From Mesocentrotus franciscanus (taxonomy: Eukaryota; Echinodermata; Echinoidea; Camarodonta; Strongylocentrotidae), in contig CP137668.1 in assembly GCA_037976565.1 (NCBI GenBank), positions 8,182,496 to 8,246,495 of the forward strand: DNA of 64,000 nucleotides, given 5' to 3'. Below, one piece after another: positions 23,701 to 39,500 of this stretch (its first letter is position 1; each line of letters begins with the position of its first letter). The notes beneath the pieces were generated by a model. The model was not told the DNA's origin. It made no database searches and saw nothing but the letters and a program-made list of their open reading frames with translations. Both the position numbers and the translations under genes were made by a program.

Positions 23701-26700
23701 CACACACCATGCCAAATAGAATTTTGGACACACTTCATTTGAATGTACTTGTTGACAGGCCAATAATAAGTTAAAATTTGATTTAATTTTTGTTTTCAAT
23801 TTCGCGAAATGCTTTTCCTTGCCAAAGTTTGTTAAGATGAATGATAGCATGCATGGGCAATAACATTACCTGTAGGAATTACAAAGTATGAAATAAATAA
23901 TATCCCTTTTTGATAGACTTGAATGCACTTGAATAAGAGTAGACAGAGATGAGAGAGAGGGGGTGGAAGAGGGGAAGGAGAGAGGGAGAAAGAGAGGGGA
24001 GAGGAGAGAGAGGGAAAAGGGAGAAAGAGAGGGGAGAGGAGAGAAGAGAGAAAGAGAGGAGAGATGAGAGAGAGGGAAAAGGGAGAGAGAGAGAGGAGAG
24101 GAGAGAAAAGGAGAGAAAGAGAGAGGGGAGAGAAGAGAGACAGAGGGAGGGGGAGGGGGGTAAATGCTTCAGAGGTGACCTTGGTCTAAGACACTTTCAA
24201 ATCTTGGAGGATACTCTGTAAAATTCTTGATTAAATAAGATGCAGATTTCATGTTTATCTCTCCCTATCATGAAGCACGAATCCCATGTGCCTCAAATGT
24301 GTTTTACTTTATCTGTCTCTCTCAGCCCTGCGTTCATCACCGCTCAACATTCGTAACAGATGTATCTAGAATGAGTAATGGTGACCTGAATGTAATTACA
24401 CAGAAGTGCAGAGAGGGATGATGATGAAACATCAGAAATACAAAACTAAATATCATATTTCTTGGGGGTTTCCTCAAAAGAGTTGCAGTTAATGGCACAC
24501 TGACTTAGAATTAAAACCTCTACAGGATTATCTCAACACTTTTCATTCTATTGCCATTCTAATTGATTCACAGGAACAGCATTTTCCAATATTAGTTATT
24601 ACATTATTATTTTTGATTAAACTAGATTCTTCTTTTACTGAATTTCCTGTTACTTGTTTATTGAAAAATGCATAGGTAATCAAATCAAATCCAATAAGTT
24701 ATTTTGATAACATTAAAGTTCACACTGGAAGTTGAGGTGAAGTGATGCATCCAACTGCTTTTTTGTTTTCAGGAACTAATGTCCACATTAAACATTGTTT
24801 TGAGATTATTTCGAAATTACTGCTCTCAAATATGTTTGTGTTAAAAGGGTATTGAAATTGGTGACTTGGTGACTTGCTAGTTTTCATTCAATATTTCATC
24901 TAAACATAGCTTCGATTAAACAAATTATTTTGAAATGTCTACATTAATTTCTACATGGGCAACATTTAGGTTTCATTTCGGATTTTCATTATGTGATTCA
25001 TTTTCAAAGTTTCACACATTTTGCAGAAAATTCTAATCTTGATGTTGCAAGTTCCTAATCAACTCCAGAACATAGATTTGTAGATTAGGTGTCGCCCGGT
25101 ACCAGGTTTCAATGATCCACTGATTTTAGTGTTAAGAAAAAAGATAATGATGAGATTAGCCTTGAACTTGAACATCAAGTTAGGACATCCTTCCATGTAA
25201 CCTTCTGCCTGAACTTATAAATTCTAGAAACACATATTAATGCTTAAAGTTGCTTTTCTGTTGTTGCTATTTAACAATTTTTAAAAAAAGATTATGTGAA
25301 TTATTCCCATGAAATACCAATTATTCTGAGGTAAGCTAGAACAAATCTTTCCTCTCCCATCTTCTCTGTCGAATCTTTCTTATTTCTTATATCTTCTTTA
25401 AATTCAGCTCTTCTGTAGTTGAAAAAAAACACCCTCTCTTCTATTCTCTCTTCTTTTTGTGCTCTCTCCTTTTCTTCCTCTTTTCCCTGTGCCATATCGT
25501 GGTGTGCTTCTTTGTAGTATTTCTCTCATAACCATTGTCCATAGCCTTAGCCATAGCCTTTCTATTCCTCTCTGTCTGGTGACAAAATGCACTTTTTATC
25601 ATGAGAATTGTCATGTATTTCTACATTTTCACCATAGCTCTTTCTTTTTCTTCTCATTTTTAATAACAGAGCTGTTTCAGAGCTTGCAATAGGTTAATTT
25701 CTCATCGGGCCCTCATATTTTTCACTGCCTCTCTCTCTATTAACTAACTCCACCATGACGTATCAAGTACATAAATGACAACATAAGTGTAACATTCCAT
25801 GAGTTCACTATCCTCTCTGCTGCTGCCAGAGTAATTGATTTAAGTAATATAATCAAACGAGAGTCTTGAGAGAGCCAAAGGAAGGATTCGAGGAAGGATC
25901 TCCATGACAAAGAAAGATTACTATGGGTGTCAGAGACAATGAGAGAATTCCCTGTATGAGATTGTGACAAACTCTGAGGAGGCACATGGGGGTATTTACA
26001 CTTGCCCATAATTTCCAGACTAAACAAAAATTATTCAACAAATTATTTATGAAACTTATGATCCATAATTAGATTTTGTGAAAAATAAGATAAGTTCAGC
26101 TTCACATTTGTACAAATATGTTGTTTTGACTCAAAAATTTGCACCCAATCTAAAAAACATGAAGATTTTCAATTATTAAATATCTTGGTCTTTATTAGTT
26201 ATTTGATGCAATATCCAGATATCTCTTAGAGCTAACATTTGAACAAAAATGATGAGATAGAATCATGGTTTTTAATGTACTACGAACCCTTGACTACAGA
26301 CAGATATATATAATTAATGAGAATCTTGTTTTCTTCAAATTCTATAATTTTGTAAGCACTATGGTACTTGTTGTTGTTTCTTTAAAAATATATTTATCGT
26401 TCCTTACTAATCAATATTATTAATTATCATTATTGAGAAATTTTTGATTTTGTGGTGTACGAATGAAAAACTCACAAAGAAATGTATTTTGTAATGGAAG
26501 TCGTGGTAAGATTCACAACTTTACATTATAGTGAGATTTTACTTGCATGGAAATATCAGGAAATCATATTTCATATCATACATTGAGTACTTTAGTGAAG
26601 AGAAAGTCATGAGGTCACATACTCTTTGTAGAAGTAGAAGAGTTTGGAATGGGAAGGGATCTAACAAAGCTGTATCCTTCAATCCAATCATCACAATGAG

Positions 26701-29700
26701 ATAATTCTTGTCATATTCCGAATTTGTGCTTTGATTTTCTTGTCTGTTGGGGAGGTCAAGTCACTCCTTTTGTGTCTATGAGGAAGGAAAGAACGATGAA
26801 ACTTTGCTTGTGGACTTGATTGGTCGGTGGTTTGCTCAAACCAAATCCACTGTCTTGCGTGTGACCTCAAAAAGAGAGGTTTTGGACACTTGAGAGAGGA
26901 TGACTTAGCTTTTTAATATGAGCAATGCTGATAAATATGGATGAAAGTGGATGAACATTTGTACATATCGGTATGTTAACCTTTAGTGAGGAAGGAAATA
27001 AAGGCATAAGTCCACATGTTTTCTTCATCAGATCTTTCATCATGTCCAGTAAAATTAATCTCTACTTAAAATAATTTCACCTCCCTCCTCTCTATCATTT
27101 CAAATCATGGTAAAATAAATATTTGTGATTATTTTAATTCCAACTTGCAATATTGATTGAGGCATCTTGGTAAAGAATGTGTCTGTTGACTTCAGAAGTT
27201 GTGGATAGTCAAATTCATGTTTCTTTTGTGGCCTAGCTTTGTGCTCATGTGCACTGTAATGTTTTACTGCAAAGTAACTGATCAATCAATTTAAGTAAGG
27301 CTTATGTTGATGTTGCTACGTTTGTCAGTGAGATGTGAACTATTAGCCTATATATACGTGCAAAGAAGCAAAATGCAATGTTAAGTTCTAGTAATTTTTT
27401 AAATATATTTCATGAATAAAATACTTGTGTATTACTTGTTTATCAGGGCCATAAAGAGGCAAATCACCCTTTTTTTTGGGGGGGGGGTGGGGGTCTACAT
27501 CCTTGAAGTTTGAAAAGAAGTACATGTATTCCTTATCATCTCCATTAGTATAACTCAAATATTGTACTCTATTCTTGTTTTGTCATCTCTTACCCTGGGG
27601 TGAGGACGCAACGCCATTTCGGTCTGCCCAATAGGAGACCACAGTGATCCAAAATGGCAGGCCTCTGTATAAAGTCTGTATTAAACAATAAAGCATGAAA
27701 ACTGTCAACACTTGGAGCATTTTCTTTTCATAAAATGCTTCTTTTTACTCGTTTGTTTGGGCCTGTATAATAAGCATAAAAAGAAAAACTTTTTGAAAAG
27801 GATATTCAAATGTATGATAGTTGCAAGGAAAAATGAAAACATTCAAACTATACTAATTTTTAGTATCTTTACTAAGTACCTTCTAAATACAGGAAGTTTC
27901 CTCAATCATAACATCTAGCAACATTTATTGCCAGGGGTGTTTACAATCATTATATCATGGCAGCACAAAATACATTCAAACATGTTTCATATTTCTGGGC
28001 ACAATTTCAGTGAGTGTTCTTTTGAAAATGTTTAAAAAAGAATAATTTGTAAAGATGTTTCTTATCCTTAGCACTATATGATGCACATGTCATTTTACTG
28101 ATTCATCCCATAAATATCCGAGCACACTATCTACCCATCTGAGAAGTTTCTTATTCTCATGTCCGTGCAAAGTACAAATTTATGTAAAAAAACAACAATA
28201 ACAAACAAGCTGTGGGACTGTTGTGAATTTCCACCACCCACCCAATGGTTCAAGATCTCTGGGAATCTTTCTGTCAAGGTTGCTTCAAAAGGGTTCATGC
28301 TCAATCTGCCTACCAGGTGTAGGGAGAACTTTCTTCCATGTTTTACCAATATTGCATGTTAGATGCTAATAAAAGCTAAGAACTTAGTACCCTGGTTCAA
28401 GGTCAAGTAGTACGAGATGCATTAGACCCAGAATCTTCAGATTAGGCTTTCTCATCCATGTCAGTATCTTCGTTAATCTCTCTTTCTCTCTTTATTTCTG
28501 TCTGCCTGTGTCTCTCTGACACTGTCTCTCACTATCTTCTTTTCTTTTCTTCTTGCTACTCTGCACTCATTTTCTTACCTCCTCTCTCTTGCTATGTCGT
28601 TCTCTCCCTTCTATTCCCCTTGCTCTATATCTATATCTTTTGCATTTTCTTCTTTATATATCTGCAGGCTTCAGTTAAGATCATTTCCATTTCATTTGAT
28701 ACACAAATACACAGGTAGCCTGAAATGTAATGGAAATTACTGGAAATCTGCAAGATGGTAATTTTTGAATAGATGGCAATTAATATTTCAAAGTATTGAA
28801 AAAGTAAGAAATATTTATAGGGGGTCGAAAAGGGAAAATTCAAAAGATGATGGCTATAGAAGTTACAGAATCCTACTTTTTCACATTAACAAGAAAGTTT
28901 CACCCCTTTTCATTAGTTTTCTTGTTAGTTGTGATTGATTGCCATGTATGCAAATTTGCTATAATCTATACTCTTTCTGCTAAGACATCTCATGAAAGTT
29001 CATCCAAGTGTTAGAGAGAAGACTAGCTTGTTGTCTGCTGTCTTGATGATATTGGTAATAAGACCATGGGAACTCAAACCTCAGTCACACAGCCAAACCA
29101 ACTCCACAACGACTCCAAAGCTCAAACCTACAAACTCTTGGACTTTTGGGGGTAATGTCATTTTTCGCTCTGCCTGCTATCCATTTGGTGTTGGTCTTGT
29201 TGGTGTAACAGAGTTATCATTCCATGGGTTCAAGGTGCTTTATCATAGGATACAGCCATCTGCAACAAATCCAATTTGTCTCTCCAACATCTGGTAAATC
29301 AATGAATTCATTTGGGTTACGTTGAGCTTGGATATACAGTTATTTTCCCCATTTCTATTATTAAATTATAATCAGTAATCTGTTTACATACATTTCATTC
29401 AAAAGGGGTACAGTTGCTAATATATTCTTCTTCTAACACACTTTTTCCAGGGAATCCGCCTTTAAAAAGATCACAACTATTTTGAAAGATCAACTCAGTT
29501 TCCAATGTAGTGAACTTTAAATAAGATAAATTGATAATTGAGAGAAAGAACAACACTGTGCCTTATATACTAACAAGCATGATCAAAATTCCTCCTTATG
29601 TCTTGATATAGTAATTTTTCAGTTGCGTCCTACATGTTTGTTAAACTCTGACTTTAAATATATTGACATTGTGACACATCTATTTTCATGTAACATAATA

Positions 29701-31246
29701 TATTTAACTTACTTTTAACCCAGTTCCCAAGACTTTTCAAGAATTTACCTCATGGGCAATTTCAATACCCAATGTATATTACCTATAGAATCATGTTTGA
29801 ATTATGAAATATGTCAATGTTACAATTCCAAAGGTGATAGACAAGGCCATTGAAATTACCTGATGTTGATTTCTTGAAAGTCTTCGTGATCTAATTTCGT
29901 ATTCATAGTAAAAGAGTCGCACCTTTCTGTCATATCTCATCAACTCACCGACAGGGGCTTTTGACATTTGAGATTGACATTTCTGTTTCCTCGGAGTGAA
30001 TTACTGGCGTCATTAAGAGGTCTGGCAGACTGAGGCTAATTACTACAAAGGTCAGCCCGGTCAGTCAGGTTAGGTCAGTCGTGCCGTTACTGCCTAATGA
30101 AGATATCTTAAAAGGGCAATAATTACCCCCATTGCATATAGGTTTATTTCATAGCTTGAGTCTTTAAAGCAATTTATCACATACAAAATATAATTAAATT
30201 CTCAAACTCTTAAATTTTGATTCATGAGATTTTGTCATTAATGTTTATTTGTGTCATTGTTTGTTTCTTAAAAGTCCTGACATGATAAGAATAACTTCAT
30301 AATTAAAATCAAATCTGGGCGGCAGCTTATTATTGAATTTCAGTCTCTTCGTGTTGAATATGGCATCCAAAAAATCTCCCACAAATTGGCATCTGCTGCT
30401 TCTCAGAAAACCAATTGCTGGCATTTAAAAGAAAAGGAAAGACTTTTGGAATAAAAAAATATATAATAAAACTAATTTCCACACAGAAATGACTTACTTT
30501 CTCTTTCCGTGCACATTTTCTAGGAGACAAGAGGAAAGGAACATTTAGAATGGCTTCATCAATCTTGATTGTAATGCATACCTTTTTGAGGAAACTTCAT
30601 TATATTTCATTCTCCCTCATCCTGTTATGTCATACAGTATTACGCATGTGGTTTAATAATTGTTCTTGTATTCATGAAATATCAAATGCCAAAGAGGATA
30701 TCAAGGAGCATCTGATTTCATATGCCAACAAACTTTATTTCTATTTTCTAATAGAAAATATTTCTAATCAAGATAAGCCAAGGGCCAAGGAAGAAACCTG
30801 AAGATATCCCTTTAGGATGTAGTTTCTATCTTTAAATTAGAACATAAAGTATAACAAGAAAACAAAAATCCGCTTTCTGTTAGTAATTATCTCAGAAATA
30901 GGTCAGGATTACCCAATGGAAAACTTTGTAGATGCAAATGGAAATGAAATTACAATACCCTAATGTATCATCTAGAAAGAGAGAGCATAACATGGTATGA
31001 GGTAATTTCCTTAATTTGTTTGGGTGATGATCTAAAGATCATCTTCTATTCATTAAGAGTCTGTTGTGTTGTGTCTTTTGTGTGCCCTCTGGAGTTGAAT
31101 GTCCTTATAAATCTCTGTCTTAAAATGTTGTCCTATTTTTGTCTGTCTCTGTTCCGCTCTTTCTTGATGTTTCTCTGTCTCTGCCCCATGCCCCTGTCTC
31201 TGTATCCTCTGTGTCTCCTGCTCTCCCTCTCACTCTCCCACTTTTA

Positions 31247-31290
<44 letters not shown>

Positions 31291-33483
31291 TTTAATGGTA
31301 CTATCTCTCACTTTCTAGCTTGTGCTCACTGTGCCCTAAACTTTCTCTTATTTTTTTTTGTGGATACGTCTACCTCAATAAATAAGAGGCTATGTTTTTT
31401 TTTAAACAAAAGTTATCCTGCCCCAACCTCCTGTGCATGATAGTTTATCAATCTCTTTAATGTATATCTGTTGGTTTCTCAACAATGCTGGTATATCAAT
31501 CTTTGTAGCAATACACAACTTTTAACATGCTTTTTTATTTATCATGTCATTAAATGACAATCACTGTGTACATACTTGTATATCTTGAAGAAAGATGTCC
31601 ACCTGTCCAGTTAGGAACAGAAATGTCTTCCACAGATATGATAAATAGACATTCCTTGACACTTCAGTTAACCCATTGGCAACAGGAACCGGGTGGCTCC
31701 TGTATTAAGACTATGGGTATGAGATAGTTCAATAGTCAATTAGGGTTAGCCCATCAAACTCCTTGAATCATTGTATGTTAAAGAATACAAAGCTGAACTT
31801 GCTTGAACTTCAATGACCTTTTAGTTTTTTTTTAAATTGTATTCTGCCTCTTTCAAAATTACTTATCAGTATTGCTTTTTCTGCTTGTCTAATTTTTAAA
31901 CCTTCACCACCACTACCACTACTTGCTGCTACTACTGCTGCTGCTACTACTACTATACTACTACTACTACTACTACTACTACAACGACTACTACTACTAC
32001 TACTACTACTACTACTGGTACTACTACTACTTAAACTCATACCACATAAATCACATGCATAATAACTTCTTTTTAATCCACCCCTCTCTCTCTCTCCCCC
32101 TTCTAACCCACCCATCTCTCCCCTCTCTCTCTTTCTCTCTCTTTCTCTCTCCCCTCTCTCTCTCTCTCTCTCTTTCTTTCTCTCTCCCTCTTTCCTCTCT
32201 AGCCCTCTTATTTGTTACCTCCCCTCCTTTCATTATATCTTTACCTCATCTCTGTCACATCAAATTTGCAGAAATGACAGATATCCATTGCTCACTTTCC
32301 CACCGTGATCTCTGGAAAGTATTGAAGAATGGTAGATAGTGCACCAAACTCTTTGTGACCCTTCAGTTGTAAGAAAGGGTCACAAGAGATTGAAGATGAT
32401 GATGAAGGGGAATGTACTTATGTTTTGATCTGGTATTCATTATTGGATAATCTAGGTTAGATGTTGAAAGACTGAAGAAAAGAAATTTTATTTCAAGGGA
32501 AGTATGATAATTTCTTTGTTTTATTTTGCATCAAGGGCATAACTTGTTTTTCCTCCTTTCTACAATTTTTTCTCTCTAAATTCAACCACATACTTTAAAT
32601 GGCTTCCATGAGAGTTTCTTGAACTTTGAAACTCATCATTTTTTTTCCAAACAGAGACTGGTTCTTCTTGTTAATTCATGATGCGATGTCTTTAATGCCA
32701 TTTTGCCGATTGGATATGTTTTCCTATTTTGGGGGAATATGAGTTTTACACAAAAATATTTCATTATCGTCAATTTGAAAGTGCATGGCTATTATGATAT
32801 AATTTCTTCCCAAACCAACACCCCTAACAAAAACTACACAGAGCTAGCTCTGTAACCAGTATAAAGACTGGTTGCCAATGGCAGCTGTCAATATGACACA
32901 CCAGATCATCAGTTGTACTCATTGTTGATCCCCAACATGAGAGAGGGTCACCAGTCTCTCAGGAAACCATCTCTCTGGTGTATCCCCCATCTGTCATTAT
33001 GTCCATTCACACCTTGCGTTGAAAGCCTCTCTTACACACCGTTCACATATGATGCAGTATTAAAACTGCATCATTTTTTGTTAACAGAGTAAAAGAATGG
33101 CAAGAGGGATAAAAATGTAGCTTCCTAAAGGTCAAATGCATACTCACTATTAGACAAAAAATGTAAGTGCATTATGCTTACCTCCTGGAAAAAAAAGAGA
33201 AAAAAAACATTGCGGTTTACGACATCATATGTGAATGAACCTCTAGAAAGGTGCTAGGAAAACCCTCAGAAGATTGGGCATCTGCACCAAATTTGTGGTG
33301 ATTATCGGCTAATGCCAAAGACATCAGCAAAGATTGGTAGTGGATTTATAATTGCAGCGCATCTGGTTTTTATAGTTTGGCAGGCCAGATGTATGACGTC
33401 CTTTGTACCAAGGAAAATTACAGTGAACTCTGAACGAGAAAAAGGGTTGGGGGAAGGGTGCATGTTGAGAGAGAATGAGAGAG

Positions 33484-33522
<39 letters not shown>

Positions 33523-36500
33523 TAGGGGAGACAAATTTAAAATAGGGTGAGTGGAAAAGATTATGGGTATTGAGTCCTTAAACAATTATCAAATTTATTT
33601 TTTAAAGTGTAAGAAAAGCATGTACCCCATTTGCCTAATATCCTTTTGCCAAAGTAGTGTTTAATCTGTCATATATCAGTTTTTATATAAATTTAAAAGT
33701 CACTTTATGTTTATGATAGATCTTCTGGGAGTAAAGTTAGGCTTCCTTTTATCAATTTCATGTTTTCTTTTGTTGTGTTATTTATCACAGCTCTCTTTGA
33801 GTTTTTCAGCACTGTACTTGAGTTTTCCATATCTCAGTTGCACAATTGTTCTCATACATTTTATTCACTGTACTTTTATGGGAATTTCCCAAGTACAAGG
33901 ATCACGGTAAACTCCCTTGGGTACTTGCTACAAAATATACAACCATTGTACTCTGTGACATTCTATCAAGTTCCATCAGCATCTCGTCCAGTTCTGGTTC
34001 CCTCACAATGATTTCCCGATTACCAACATATAATTATATCTTTGTGATGTAAATTGAAGGCCAGACTGAGGGGGCACATCATTGCCCCCTTTACATAATA
34101 CCGTTTGAAACTATATCCTACTATGTAAAGGACTCTTCCATTGAGTGAAAGTTTGTTCAGGTTAACCAAGACTGTACTACTTTTAAGGTGATGTAGTGAA
34201 GTGATCCTAAACGCTTGCCTAGAGATGCAAAGTTTGTGGGTTTGATTCTTAGAATGGCACTTATGTTCTACAGGAAGGCATTTAATCTGCGTTGCCTCTC
34301 TCCATCCAGGTGTTACATGGGTACCCCATAGGATGTGAATGTCATTGTGATTTGGTCAGCATTGTGTGTGCCTGGTTGGAATGCTCCTCATGGAGTGGAG
34401 AATGTGCACAGATTGTATATGGGCAAGCATAGTAGACATAATGCATGTCTACTATGCATACTATGCTATGCATCATACAAATCTGTATTTTTTTGTATTT
34501 TTTTAGAATTTTATTTTATTTCCTTCCCATTTTGATGTAAGTGATAAAGCTGGCTATTATAACTCTTTTTCTGCCTTATTTACCTTTTGAACAAAGTAGA
34601 ACTGCATAAATACTTTAGTCAAATTTCCTCACACATATACTGTGTGCAAACATAAAATTCCGAACAAATGGGGGAAAAAAGTACAGGGCCTACCTGAGAA
34701 CAAAGAGTTAAACCCTGCAATCACTAATAGTCAGAAATGGATAATGGAATTTTGCGTTTGCGGTGAGCAAATTGCTATCATGATGATGCGAACTGTGCAT
34801 CATCCATTGTCTCATCCATTGTTTCTTTAATTGTATTTCACACCCTTCCTTCCTGGGCAGTATCTGTCACCTCTTTGCGGTTAGCTCAGACTCTGATTGT
34901 TAGCCCTTTGACTAAATACGTTATGTCGTCTGTATCATCTAGTCTATAACATGGATAGTTTATCCCGTGTGTTATGCATTATCAAAGATATGGGTTTGTG
35001 CCTTGATAATGTTAATCACATTTGTATAGTGCTCAATACTATGTTTCTAAATGCTTCACACTGTAATTATGTTACCTCTGTCAGTGGATTCATTTGCTGA
35101 TCTGCACATGATAGTGCACAAGCTCTGCTCCCTGGGGAATATTCTGACCAGGCACCATTTTACAAGTGCACATGTCCCAATCCAACCATATTAACGTTTG
35201 CATCCTACCTGGTGCCCATTTAACACCTGGGTGGAGAGAAGCAATGTAGATAACATGCCTTGCTCAAGGACATAGGTGCCATGCTGGGATCAAACCAATG
35301 ACCTTCGCAACTCCAGGCAAGCCTTAAAACCACTTGACTACCACACCTCTACATGTGGTTCAACCTATAGCAGTGGATCTTTGAGCACTTTTAACCCTCT
35401 CTCTTCATGCTCCCTGACTCATTTCCAGGGCAGTTTAGTTCAAACTTTGCTTGGGGAAGTTCTCGTCTGGACCCACAACGATGTATTTCACATATGATTA
35501 GAGTGATAGCCAACTATATAGAGCCCTGTCACATTAGCTGAAACTTCGCATAAGAAGACCACTTCCAAAGAAACTACCATGATATGCAAACACCCAATTT
35601 TGGGCCTTTTACATGGGTGAAATATTATTAGGGAGACAAGGTACAAAGAATCGTCTTTCTTATTATAAGACTATTTGCATGTTAACCTCCAACTTTGTAG
35701 CATATTTTCATTTTGAGTGTATAAATGGAGGTACGGGGTAATCTAGAAAGAAAGTTTAATGTAATAATAATAAAAATAATAATATTAATCTGGATTTATA
35801 TACCACTTAACACAAAATACCATTTCTAAGCGCTTTCCAGATATTATTACCCGGTCTTCAGATTCATTCATGCACAATGTGCACCTTATCCACTCGCTGG
35901 GGAGTATTCGTACCATATGATCACTGTGCGGGCAAATGGCAATTACTCTCCTGGGTATAGGGTGGCAAATGTAGATTAATGCCTTGTCAAAAGGACATTA
36001 GTGCCGTATCAGGGATCGACATTTGCATTACTAGTCAAGTGCTTTAACCACTTGTCTGGAGTATGACACCTCTTCGTATGTCTGAATGAACATGTAGCAG
36101 GGACATCCGATACTTTCTGGCTCTCGATCAACAGATGATTGGTTTTCATCCTAAGAATACTTCTTTGATATGACATATATTTTTCCTTGTCTGAAAGGGG
36201 AGTTGGAGGTTTGTAGATGATATGAAGAAGCAGACAAAAACTCCCTTAGTCCCATATGTGGCCCCCAAGTGTCTAGTTTTGTCCCCAATTTTACTCCTGT
36301 GTATGTGTGTGTGACTTATGAATTAATGTGATTCACAAAGACTTGTGAATACCTAGCCTAAAGAATTCAAAGTCTAGTTTCAGCTTGATTAATGAAAATT
36401 ATGTCAAGAAAAAAGATGAAGAAATAAAATGTTGGTAGTCAAAGGAGCATGACAGATGAATTACTAAGATTATGAGCTTGAGTTCCTTTTGTGAATTAGT

Positions 36501-39500
36501 AGGGTCAGCCCTTTAACAGATGTTTTCATTTGCCCATGTCCATTGCCTCAGGACCTTTGTGTCAAAAGCTTTTGGGAATCTTGATCGCAAGTTTGTCTGG
36601 ACGTTTCACTGATGTATTGTTTTACGTTTTAAATCTGGTGGTATAGATGGGGGTAAAACACCTTTTTTTTGTCAATACCTTTTTTTTCGTCAATACCTTA
36701 GTTTTAGTTTTGAAACAGGACACCAAATTTTGGCATTGATATCTTTATTTTGTTTTTTTAGGTCATGTTGATGCTGATTATTGGTTAACCTGTTGATGGC
36801 AAAGTTGTGGAGTCCATTACAATACTATTGCACAGTATAATTATATTGGAAAACCACTCTGAATATTTTGAGTGGTTATAGATGCCTTAATGGATTAAGT
36901 GATGCATGTATATTAAGTTTAACCTAGACCTATTGCAATTAACATATATAGATTTACTCAAATAATTATTTTCTCCTTTAAACAGAGTAAATATAAAGTA
37001 TGTCTGTGGAAATCTATTTGAATCATGTATCGCATTTCATACCAAACCCCAAGTCTACCCCCAATCCAAAGTGACAAAATCATTGGCCTTTTCTATCATT
37101 TAATCGACCCATCTCCCATTCATTTCCCCTTCTCTACACCTAACTGTCTCCATCTTTTTAATCTCCTTTCCGTTGTAGAATCTCTTACCGTTTTCTTTTC
37201 CAACAAATACCAAAGACCAAAGCTGTCATTGATTTGAACAAATCACATTCAATTTCCCTCCTTGCTCCAGTCTGGATTTTGAGAGTATGGAGAGGGGTCC
37301 GGAGGGAATGGGTCCGTGGATATCCATCTAAGATCATATTATTTCTCCTTTATGGAAAATAGGCATCTTCTGTTATTTATCAACCCTACCTATAGTGCTT
37401 CAATTTTACTTGGGCCTTCGCTTTGCTACAGCAATGCTGCTGATACATAAAATGTTCATTGTTTTTATCTGTTTGTCAACAGTAGCACTAGTAAAGGCAC
37501 ATTCCTTGAAATTTCTCTGAAGAGTACAAAACCAAATTGGCAGCCTTTTTCATCCTTTGAGCGAGATATTACGAAAACTTCTGACTCTGAAATCAATGAT
37601 AAGTTGGTTGAAAAATTTCTAAATGATACAATCTTAAGTTGTCTAACAAGCTCTACCTTTTTTTCTCTCTTTACAGCCTTGGTCTGGATCCGGAGAGCCC
37701 CCTCTTTGTTGGAGCTTGGTGGATGGGCTTCATTCTTACTGCTTTCCTGGCTCTTAGTGTCATCATTCCATTTCTTGCATTCCCAAAATCTCTTCCAGGT
37801 GAGAAATTCAGTGCTAAATCTTCTAAGATACCTTAGCAAATGAAGTTGTATCAGGTGGAGAGAGCAAATAACAAAGTGTAATAACTAAGACATGCCAGAA
37901 TTATGGTCATTTTGGTAATATTTAGCATAGTCCAAGTAGTATAGAGGTATTTACTAGCTCAGTCAGTCAGTGTCTCAATCATATAGTTTTATCTGTATGT
38001 TAGACAAAAGCATGACTGTCAACAATCATGCATTTTGTGTTTCAGATGTGTCTTTACATTCCCCTACCTTTCGCTAAGTTGCCTGATATTATATCAGTTC
38101 ATCTGTCAGAACGGTATCAACTCCATGTACAATGATGGCAGTTGATGCCCTTCTGTCTCCTAGAAGATGATTTACATCATGAAAATTGTAGCATTTGCCT
38201 GAAACCATTGGCAGGGATCAGAAAATTTGCAAGGTCTTAGTTGGGCGATAGGTCAGAGGTCAACCTTGATAACTTCATATCTTCAGTAGATCATAGGTGG
38301 TAGGATGATGCCAGTATGATGGGAATTGAAAAAGGTAAAGACCTGCTGTCTTCAGATGAAGACAATGCTGTATAACATGATCAATATGTTGCTTGGTACC
38401 CTGGTTTAAAACCTCAATGCAATTACTCATTTTCTTAGATTAACATGTAGATAATGATCTCTCAAATAATCTAATACAGTGTCAGTAATTACTGTGGCTC
38501 AAACTCCATGATCATGGAAGTTCTTGTTCTGTGATCATGAAAAAATATCTACCCATAAACAGAAATTCACCCTTCCATAGACACGGCTGGTTCGCATTTC
38601 CCAATTTCCTGTAAACAGGGTCGCTTATTGACACTTGCCGGGAAGGGAGCTGTCCATAAAGATCACTTTTCCTTAAGTGCTCCTTCCAAAAATTTGACTG
38701 AAATTAAAAAATGATATAAGCTAATCATTCCTTTATCTTGACCACAGGTCAGCACCGACTTGCCAAAGAGAGGGTCAATGAGGCCCACAACGGTGCCGAG
38801 TTCTCTACCAGAGAGGGCTTCGGCAACAGCCTCAGGGACTTCCCCAAAGCCACTGTTGCACTGGTGAAGAATGTTCCTTTCATGTGCATCTGTGGCGCTG
38901 CCACCACAGAGTGGTTCCTTCTGGCTGGCTTTGCAGTGTTCGCACCCAAGTTCCTGGAATCACAATTTAACCTTTCATCAAGCTGGGCAGCTCTGTTAGT
39001 AGGTGAGTGCTCAAATGTTATACATTCTTGTGTGGACAAACTCTGTGCCACTGGGGGGAAGGGGGGAGGGTGCAGACAATGGGCCATCTTTTGGTCTGCC
39101 CCTTTTATCAGCACTCTTGTAGATCTGAAAGGGTTCAACTCCAGGTGAGATCCTGTGTCTTGTACTGAAAAGAAGAATTCTTATCTGCTAAAGACAATGG
39201 GTGGTATTCTCATAAGTTAAGCCGGGACTAAGTCCAGACTAAACAAGAATTTTAGTTCACACTTCTATGGAATGCTAGATTTCATCTTCCTCCTTCAATA
39301 TTCATGACAAAGATAATCTACCAAAGACTTTATTGAAAATCAGCTTACACTCATATTATCTTTTTCTTCCCATTTCATTGCAAAATTAATTTTTCGGACA
39401 CTTTTCATTGCAGGATTAAAATAATCTGTACAGGGTAAATGAGTTGGCAACAGGCACTCCATAAAAGTGCGCGCTATCGGAATACCACCTTATGTTTATA

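Larger units (their letters stand above)
18328..37676 (+). other. SLCO intron 2 (19.3 kb)
   Basis: Donor GTAAAG at 18328, acceptor TTTACAG ending at 37676, phase 2. It is packed with repeats listed separately: two MITEs with 3-bp target duplications at 18350 and 18949, a TTCTAC array, pyrimidine and purine tracts, a hairpin at 23.3 kb, SINE-like copies at 34-36 kb, and others. Long stretches (24.2-28.4, 29.3-31.0 and 36.1-37.6 kb) show nothing recognisable beyond AT-rich DNA. Confidence 0.88.

Noticed and set aside
25740..26041. 95-residue minus-strand ORF in intron 2
   Set aside because: No recognisable family and ordinary composition; a conserved element is possible but unsupported.
28992..29297. 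101-residue plus-strand ORF
   Set aside because: It spans the short MITE-like repeat at 29082 and shows no protein-family features.
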